A stretch of DNA of 20,145 bases from Pseudolabrys sp. (GTDB taxonomy: Bacteria; Pseudomonadota; Alphaproteobacteria; Rhizobiales; Xanthobacteraceae). The notes under the pieces were generated by a model that saw only the letters and a list, made by a program, of their open reading frames with translations, did no database searches and was not told the DNA's origin. The DNA lies in contig JAQSCR010000398.1 in the NCBI GenBank assembly GCA_029945495.1, positions 1 to 20,145 on the forward strand, given 5' to 3'. A program made the translations under genes and the position numbers. The number at the start of each line of letters is the position of its first letter. Position 1 is the first letter of the stretch. Below, piece by piece: positions 15,527 to 20,145 of the stretch.

Positions 15527-16588
15527 TCACTTCCGGTCGCCGTCGGACTTGTCGCAGTCTGCCGGGATGAGGATCGGCGTCGCCACTTTGGTGACTGGCG
15601 CGAACTCGATCTTTTCCCGCGTGCCGCGCAGATTGAGCCAGATTTCACGCGCGCCGAGGATCGCCAGCGCAAAGGCAAACGGCGTCAGATAATACAGCAC
15701 GCGGAACAGCAGCAGGCCGGCGAGCAGGCTTTCCTTTTCGAACTGCCACAACGCCACCAGCATGGCGGCGTCGAACACGCCAAGGCCGCCGGGCGCGTGG
15801 CTGGCGAAGCCGAGCAAGGTCGCGGTGACGAAGATCACGGCGATCGTGATGAAGCCGATATTCGGCTCGCTCGGCAGCAGCATATACATGGCGAGCGCGC
15901 AGCAGCCGAGATCGAGGATGCCGATGCAGATCTGCAGCAGCGTCGACGGCCCGCTCGGCAGCCGCACGGTCCAGCCACCGCGGCCGACCTCGCGCGGCGC
16001 GGTCCACACCCAGGCGAGATAGCTGGCCAGGATCGCCAACAGGCCGAGGCCGATGAGCCGGTTCGGCAATTCGCCAAGCTGGTCGATGGCGCCGGCGGCA
16101 GCCGGGTGGATGGTGATGCCGAGGCCGAGCACGGTGACATTGCCGAGCCAGAATGTGAGGCCGGCGACGAAGCAAATCTTGGCGACCTCGACGGCGTCGA
16201 GACCGTAATGCGAATAGATGCGGTAGCGCACCGCACCGCCGGTGAAGACCGTGGCGCCGATATTGTGGCCGACAGAATAGCTGGTGAAGCCGGCGAGCGC
16301 GGCGACCCGATAAGGCACGGCGCCGCGACCGATCGTGCGCAGCGCGAACCAGTCGTAGAATGTCAGGGTGAAATAGCCGCCGACGACGAAGGCAGCGGCG
16401 GCAAAGACATTGTGCAGCGGCGTCGCCTTCATCGCGACGACGACCGCGGCAAAGTCGATGTGCTGGAGCATGTGCACCAGCACTTTCACCGCCACACCGA
16501 TGATGGCGAGACTGAGCAGAACGCCTATCCGATTCCAGCCGATGTATTTCTGGAATACCCGCGCCACCGCGCGCAGCGATTGAAGCAT
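15527..16588 (-). CDS. YbhN/UPF0104-like integral membrane protein
   Basis: This is a 353-residue polytopic protein resembling the lysylphosphatidylglycerol-synthase transmembrane region (UPF0104/YbhN, COG0392). GHNIGATVFTGGAVRYRIYS and ASHAPGGLGVFDAAMLVALW are the recognisable family blocks, with around eight hydrophobic segments. The cytoplasmic synthase domain of MprF is absent, so it is a stand-alone flippase-like portion; the substrate is unknown. The start is ATG at 16588 with GGAGG four bases before it. A GTG seven codons upstream lies within the leader. It is directly upstream of phoR with a 9-base gap, implying cotranscription. A link to phosphate control is inference from position only. 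Confidence 0.85.
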   Translation of the reverse strand: MLQSLRAVARVFQKYIGWNRIGVLLSLAIIGVAVKVLVHMLQHIDFAAVVVAMKATPLHNVFAAAAFVVGGYFTLTFYDWFALRTIGRGAVPYRVAALAGFTSYSVGHNIGATVFTGGAVRYRIYSHYGLDAVEVAKICFVAGLTFWLGNVTVLGLGITIHPAAAGAIDQLGELPNRLIGLGLLAILASYLAWVWTAPREVGRGGWTVRLPSGPSTLLQICIGILDLGCCALAMYMLLPSEPNIGFITIAVIFVTATLLGFASHAPGGLGVFDAAMLVALWQFEKESLLAGLLLFRVLYYLTPFAFALAILGAREIWLNLRGTREKIEFAPVTKVATPILIPADCDKSDGDRK

Positions 16589-16686
16589 CTTTCCTCCGGA
16601 TCGGCGCACCCTGCGCCGCGCGGCAGACCCCGCACGGCCAAGCGATCCAGTAGCAGAACTCGTGAGCCCGCGCGAGGGGAAGCCAG

Positions 16687-16722
16687 AAAACCCCGGCTTC
16701 GCGTGCGCGAGGCCGGGGCTTT
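16687..16722 (-). terminator. Intrinsic terminator of the small secreted-protein gene
   Basis: Arms of 17 bases with two G-T-type mismatches (16687-16703 and 16706-16722) form a GC-rich stem with a T-run on the minus strand (GGGGTTTT). It lies 27 bases after the stop at 16749, and separates that gene from the YbhN-like gene downstream. Confidence 0.85.
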
Positions 16723-16748
16723 CGGGCAGTCATGTGGCGGTATTGCGT

Positions 16749-16994
16749 CTAGTCGCAGACCGTGACGCGGCGGACGCGCGGGCCGTAAGGCGTATTGATG
16801 ACACGGCGGACGACGTAGCAGTCCGGGGCGGCGGCGTAGGCCGGGCCGTAAAAGCCGACATTGAAACCGCCGCCGTGCCAGCCGTGGTGACCCCAGTGAT
16901 GGCCGTGCGGTGCGGCGGAAGCCGCGGTCGGGGCGAGAGCGGCGGCGGCGACAACAGCGGCGGCGCCCAGTGCGATGGTGAGTTTGCGGAACAT
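16749..16994 (-). CDS. Small secreted Gly/His-rich protein
   Basis: With the ATG at 16994 (AGGAG eight bases upstream) the product is 81 residues. It has a clear signal peptide (MFRKLTIALGAAAVVAAAAL, cleavage about residue 27 after ASA). The mature part has a His/Gly/Trp-rich stretch (PHGHHWGHHGWHGGG) and a C-terminal block CYVVRRVINTPYGPRVRRVTVC with two cysteines that could form a disulfide. Longer in-frame readings upstream (to 17102) are rejected because the ATG at 16994 has the binding site. No function is known to me; similar small secreted proteins are common in Bradyrhizobiaceae. The His-rich stretch could bind metal ions. It is divergent from the ECF sigma gene and ends at a terminator. 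Confidence 0.75.
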   Translation of the reverse strand: MFRKLTIALGAAAVVAAAALAPTAASAAPHGHHWGHHGWHGGGFNVGFYGPAYAAAPDCYVVRRVINTPYGPRVRRVTVCD

Positions 16995-17015
16995 GGCGGT
17001 ATCTCCTGTTTCAAG

Positions 17016-17034
17016 GGATGTGCCAGTCACATCC
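17016..17034 (-). promoter_or_regulatory. Dyad in the leader of the small secreted-protein gene
   Basis: GGATGTG (17016-17022) and CACATCC (17028-17034) form a 7-base perfect inverted repeat with a 5-base spacer, 21 bases upstream of the ATG and next to the ribosome binding site. It could be an operator or a hairpin in the 5' leader. Confidence 0.4.
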
Positions 17035-17111
17035 TGAACATGGGTCGCGGCCGCCGCCGGAAAGGTTCGAAGCCGGATGCGAAAATCCCGGCCGATACGC
17101 ATTTTTAGGCA

Positions 17112-17146
17112 AAAAGCCCGGTAAAACAGTAATTTGGCCGGCTTTT
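17112..17146. terminator. Terminator-like hairpin between divergent genes
   Basis: AAAAGCC (17112-17118) pairs with GGCTTTT (17140-17146). Two more G-C pairs follow beyond one bulged base. T-runs are present on both strands (CTTTTA on plus, GCTTTTTG on minus). It lies between two genes that point away from each other, where no coding transcript should end. A small RNA terminator, or an attenuator in the leader of the sigma gene, would explain it. The rest of 16995-17287 shows only a short CCGCC/GGCGG stem at 17157-17173 and no promoter I can fix. Confidence 0.4.
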
Positions 17147-17287
17147 ACTTGCCGAGCCGCCGGCAAAAGGCGGAAACTGGCCTATCGGGACCAAGTGTCA
17201 GCGGTCACATTTTTCCGCGGCATTCTTCGCTACCTGTTGAACCTGGCAGCCATCGGCAGCGACCCATTCATACGAGCAAAGCCTGCG

Positions 17288-17848
17288 ATGCAAACGACGA
17301 CGGATGATATTCTGATCGCACGGATCGCCGGCGGCGACCGGCTCGCCATGCAGGTGCTGTTCGCGCGGCACCATGTGCGGGTCTATCGTTTCGTGCTGCG
17401 GCTGGTGCGCAATGAAGCCACCGCCGAGGATCTGATTAGCGAGGTGTTCCTCGACGTCTGGCGGCAGGCGGGAAAATTCGAAGGCCGCGCGGCGGTGTCG
17501 ACCTGGATGCTGAGCATCGCGCGCTTCAAGGCGCTGTCGGCCTTGCGCAAGCGGCCGGAAGCGGAACTGGACGACGAGACGGCGGAACAAATCGAGGATC
17601 AATCCGACGATCCGGAAACGACACTGGCGAAGAAGGACAAGAGTTCGCAGTTGCGGCAGGCTTTGGAGAAGTTGTCGAACGACCATCGGGAGATCATCGA
17701 CCTCGTCTACTACCACGAGAAGTCCGTGGAAGAAGTGGCCGGGATTATCGGCATCCCGGAAGCGACGGTGAAGACGCGCATGTTCTATGCGCGCAAGAAA
17801 TTATCGGAGCTCCTCAAGGAGCAGGGAATCGACCGAGGCTGGCCATGA
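17288..17848 (+). CDS. ECF-type RNA polymerase sigma factor
   Basis: The 186-residue protein has the two ECF parts: region 2 (about 22-88: FARHHVRVYRFVLRLVRNEA, AEDLISEVFLDVWRQ, VSTWMLSIARFKALSALR) and region 4 (about 122-176) with a helix-turn-helix in SVEEVAGIIGIPEATVKTRM. A long acidic linker (EAELDDETAEQIEDQSDDPE) separates them. The protein lacks other sigma regions and directs RNA polymerase to specific stress promoters. The start is ATG at 17288; an upstream reading frame exists but the extension is unlike any family member. Its stop overlaps the anti-sigma start (ATGA). It is kept off by the anti-sigma factor until a signal is received. The ECF subgroup cannot be named from here. Confidence 0.9.
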   Translation: MQTTTDDILIARIAGGDRLAMQVLFARHHVRVYRFVLRLVRNEATAEDLISEVFLDVWRQAGKFEGRAAVSTWMLSIARFKALSALRKRPEAELDDETAEQIEDQSDDPETTLAKKDKSSQLRQALEKLSNDHREIIDLVYYHEKSVEEVAGIIGIPEATVKTRMFYARKKLSELLKEQGIDRGWP

Positions 17849-18510
17849 ACGCGACGAAAACACAGACGCCGGACGACATCGAGGTGCTGCTGCCGTGGCA
17901 CGCGGCCGGCACGCTCAGCCGCCGCGATGCGCTGCGCGTCGAGGAAGCGTTGGCGAACGACCCCGAACTCGCCCGCCGCTACGCGCTGGTGCGCGACGAA
18001 CTGGGCGAAACAATCGTCCTGAACGAAACGCTCGGCGCGCCGTCGCCGCATGCGATGGAAAAGCTGTTCGCCAAGATCGACGCCGAGCCGAAGCGCAAGG
18101 CGTCGCTGGCGCTCAGTGCACGGGTGACATCGTTCTTTGCCGGATTTTCGCCGCGCACGCTGGCCTATGCCGGCAGCGCCGCCGCACTGGCCATTCTGCT
18201 GCAGGCGGGTTTCATCGCCAGCGTCGTGATCAAGGAGAAAAGCGCCGGCGGCTATGTCACCGCGTCGGCGCCGTCGACCGATCCGGGCGTCGGCGCCTTC
18301 ACGCTGATCCGCTTTGCGCCGCAGGCGACGCAGGACGACGTCACCAAATTTCTCGAGAGCAACAAATTCGCGATCACGGCGGGACCGCTGCCCGGCGGGC
18401 TTTATAAGGTGCGCGTCGGCACGGCCGCTCTGCCGAAGGCGGAGCTGAGCACAATCGTCAAGAAGCTGCAGCAAGACAAGACCGTCGGCTTCGTCGCCAC
18501 CACCGAATAA
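17845..18510 (+). CDS. Membrane-anchored anti-sigma factor with periplasmic I9-like domain
   Basis: The 221-residue protein is coupled to the sigma gene by an ATGA overlap. The N-terminal part (1-80: DIEVLLPWHAAGTLSRRDAL, then EEALANDPELARRY) resembles the anti-sigma domain that wraps an ECF factor. His19 is retained, but the two zinc-binding cysteines are replaced (T23, R26), so it should not be zinc-dependent. A single membrane segment lies at about 105-129 (TLAYAGSAAALAILLQAGFI). The periplasmic part (130-221) reads as strand FTLIRFA, helix TQDDVTKFLESN, strands including LYKVRVGT, helix AELSTIVKKLQQ and a final strand VGFVAT. This order is like that of subtilisin propeptides. It probably holds the sigma factor at the membrane; what it senses is unknown. 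Confidence 0.8.
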   Translation: MNATKTQTPDDIEVLLPWHAAGTLSRRDALRVEEALANDPELARRYALVRDELGETIVLNETLGAPSPHAMEKLFAKIDAEPKRKASLALSARVTSFFAGFSPRTLAYAGSAAALAILLQAGFIASVVIKEKSAGGYVTASAPSTDPGVGAFTLIRFAPQATQDDVTKFLESNKFAITAGPLPGGLYKVRVGTAALPKAELSTIVKKLQQDKTVGFVATTE

Positions 18511-18525
18511 CCGGAGGATCAGGCC

Positions 18526-20052
18526 ATGCGCATGCGAAACAGTGCCCTGCTCTGCCTCGGCCTTGCCGCGACATTCTCGCTTGTCGCGATCGGCGACGCG
18601 CTGGCGCAGAAATACAACAGTCGCGGCACGCCCACTATCGGCGCCAGCCGGCCGACCGGCGGCGGCGGCTATCAAGGCGGTGGCGGCTCGCGCGGGCCGG
18701 GCTGGGGCGCAGCGATCCCCGGCATCATCATGGCGGTGCCGCAATTCGTGCCGCAAGACGGCCCCCCCGGTGGCGGCCGCTTCATCGACGACGGCACGGT
18801 TGACGACGACCAGCCGAGTCGACCGCCGCGGCAAAAATCGGCGCGGCGCGGCCCCTCCGGCGCGCCGCCGGCGAACGAGCGCCGGCTGGTGCCGGACGAA
18901 ATCGTCATCGAGTTGCGCAACACGGTGAGCCCGCAGCAGATCCAGGCCTTGCAGAACCGCCATCGGCTGACGCGGCTGGAATCGCAAGTGAGCCAGTTGT
19001 CCGGCACGACCTTGTACCGCTGGCGCATTCCCGACCGCCGTTCGGTCGCCACCGTGGTGCGCGCGCTGGAGGCCGACAACATCGTCGCTTCGGCGCAGCC
19101 GAATTATCAATTCGCATTGCAACAGGCGACTGGGCAGCAGACGGCCGAGAGCGCCGGCGACCCGGCGCAGTACGAACTCGCCAAGCTGCGGCTGCCGGAG
19201 GCGCACGTTTTGGCGCGCGGCGGCGGCGTCAAGATCGCGGTGATCGATTCCGGCGTTGACGAGGCCAACGCCGAAATTGCCGGCAGTGTCGCCGAGAACT
19301 TCAACGCTTTGGCGACGCCGATGGCATCGCACATGCACGGCACGGCCATTGCCGGGCTGATCGCCGCGCACGGCAAATTGCTTGGCGCCGCGCCGAACGC
19401 AAAAATTCTCGCGGTGCGCGCCTTCGATCCGGCAGGCGCGAGCGCCGGCGCCGAAGGCACCACCTTCGCCATCCTCAAAGGATTGGACTGGGCGGCGGCC
19501 GAGGGCGCGCGCGTCATCAATATGAGCTTCGCCGGCCCGAACGATCCGGCGGTTCATCGCGCGCTGGAGGCCGCCCACAAGAAAGGCATCGTGCTGATCG
19601 CCGCCGCCGGCAATGCCGGGGCGAAATCGCCGCCGCTCTATCCCGCCGCCGACGTCAACGTCATCGCGGTGACGGCGACCGACGCCGACGACAAACTGTT
19701 CGAGCAATCCAACCGCGGCAACCATATCGCGCTTGCCGCGCCGGGCGCGCAGCTTCTGGTGGCGACGCCGGACGGCTACGAAATGTCGTCCGGCACGTCG
19801 TTTTCGGCCGCCGAGGTCAGCGGCATCGTCGGGCTGATGCTGGAGCGCCGCGGCGATCTGTCACCCGCCCAGGTGCGCGGCATTCTGCTTTCGACCGCGA
19901 AAGACCTCGGACCGAAGGGCCGCGACCCTCTGTTCGGCGCCGGGCTGGCCGACGCCCTCGCCGCGCTGAACGCCGAGGCTATCCCGGTGGCGGCGGCGCC
20001 GAAAGCCAACGGCAAACCGCGGATCGAGCGGGTCAGCACCGGCGCGCGCTAG
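18526..20052 (+). CDS. Secreted subtilisin-like (S8) serine protease
   Basis: This 508-residue exported protease has a signal peptide (cleavage near residue 27, DALA-QK), then a Gly/Pro-rich linker (40-120) and a propeptide-like region (about 122-197). The catalytic domain contains Asp241 (VKIAVIDSGVD), His271 (HMHGTAIAGLIA), oxyanion Asn363 (AAAGNAG) and Ser425 (MSSGTSFSAAEVSG), all intact and in subtilase order. The ATG at 18526 has GGAGG nine bases upstream; an ATG two codons later is also possible. It lies 15 bases after the anti-sigma stop, so the three genes form an operon. The protease is probably periplasmic or secreted, and may be the output of the sigma factor or its activator. Its substrate is unknown. 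Confidence 0.93.
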   Translation: MRMRNSALLCLGLAATFSLVAIGDALAQKYNSRGTPTIGASRPTGGGGYQGGGGSRGPGWGAAIPGIIMAVPQFVPQDGPPGGGRFIDDGTVDDDQPSRPPRQKSARRGPSGAPPANERRLVPDEIVIELRNTVSPQQIQALQNRHRLTRLESQVSQLSGTTLYRWRIPDRRSVATVVRALEADNIVASAQPNYQFALQQATGQQTAESAGDPAQYELAKLRLPEAHVLARGGGVKIAVIDSGVDEANAEIAGSVAENFNALATPMASHMHGTAIAGLIAAHGKLLGAAPNAKILAVRAFDPAGASAGAEGTTFAILKGLDWAAAEGARVINMSFAGPNDPAVHRALEAAHKKGIVLIAAAGNAGAKSPPLYPAADVNVIAVTATDADDKLFEQSNRGNHIALAAPGAQLLVATPDGYEMSSGTSFSAAEVSGIVGLMLERRGDLSPAQVRGILLSTAKDLGPKGRDPLFGAGLADALAALNAEAIPVAAAPKANGKPRIERVSTGAR

Positions 20053-20072
20053 GGATATATTTCCGGCCCATT

Positions 20073-20145
20073 CTATTTCCAGATCTTGCCGAGCGGCGCA
20101 AAAGCCGCCACTGGTTGACCGTCAGACGAGAACTTTCGGAGCGAC
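20073..20145 (-). CDS. Possible C-terminus of a convergent gene, partial
   Basis: From the window edge a minus-strand frame stays open for 23 codons to TAG at 20075-20073, ending QPVAAFAPLGKIWK. It has no hallmark of a family and could be chance. It would converge with the protease gene with a gap of 20 bases. The call rests only on the open frame and a plausible protein-like tail. Confidence 0.35.
   Translation of the reverse strand, partial: SLRKFSSDGQPVAAFAPLGKIWK

Noticed and set aside
17011..17220. EcfG-like promoter motifs (GGAAC-N16/17-CGTT) near the small secreted-protein and sigma genes
   Set aside because: Only partial matches such as CGAAC-N17-CGAC were found; in a GC-rich leader these are too weak to call.
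17785..19725. A 646-codon minus-strand frame opposite the anti-sigma and protease genes
   Set aside because: Both genes on plus have clear motifs and starts; the opposite frame has a composition typical of antisense reading with no recognisable domain.

Overview
The window looks like chromosome of a high-GC alphaproteobacterium in the Hyphomicrobiales (Rhizobiales), probably near Bradyrhizobium/Rhodopseudomonas or the Xanthobacteraceae. The basis is a clear gcrA gene with several GANTC (CcrM methylation) sites upstream, an argD-argF-hslO cluster, a phoR-pstSCAB-phoU-phoB cluster, an OpgC-type acyltransferase, and interspersed palindromes of the kind common between genes in these genomes. The genus assignment is an impression, not a result. 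I see no tRNA, rRNA, CRISPR array, IS element or prophage gene.

Layout. 1-2086: a minus-strand pair, opgC-like acyltransferase then an SGNH-hydrolase-like protein, overlapping by 4 bases. 2087-2479: apaG on plus. 2485-2592: nested inverted repeats between convergent genes. 2595-6598: a minus-strand run argD, argF, hslO and an L,D-transpeptidase-like gene, with a good sigma70 promoter upstream of argD. 6599-7101: a 503-base region without genes, holding that promoter, hairpins, a dispersed repeat and the GANTC cluster ahead of gcrA (7102-7593, plus), which ends in a strong intrinsic terminator. 7650-7873: a mosaic palindromic repeat. 7874-8599: a periplasmic-binding-protein-like gene with no signal peptide. 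8690-16588: the phosphate block, all minus. In transcription order it is a YbhN/UPF0104-like membrane protein, phoR, a Pho-box promoter, pstS, a hairpin, then pstC, pstA, pstB, phoU and phoB. 16749-16994: a small secreted protein (minus). 17288-20052: a plus-strand operon of ECF sigma factor, membrane anti-sigma factor and secreted subtilisin-like protease. The last bases may be the C-terminus of a convergent minus-strand gene.

How the genes work together. PstSCAB imports phosphate, PhoU couples the transporter to PhoR, and PhoR controls PhoB, which should act at the Pho box at 14260-14277. The hairpin between pstS and pstC probably keeps the binding protein in excess over the permease. The PhoR here has no visible transmembrane segment. 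argD and argF serve arginine synthesis, and hslO and the transpeptidase gene follow on the same strand. The last operon has the logic of an envelope-signalling module: cytoplasmic sigma factor, single-pass anti-sigma factor, exported protease.

The most interesting observation is in that operon. The periplasmic domain of the anti-sigma factor and the propeptide of the neighbouring protease appear to share one strand-helix-strand-strand-helix-strand pattern, as in I9-type subtilisin propeptides. This suggests the anti-sigma factor may bind the protease directly. It is a reading of sequence patterns by eye and needs a structural test.
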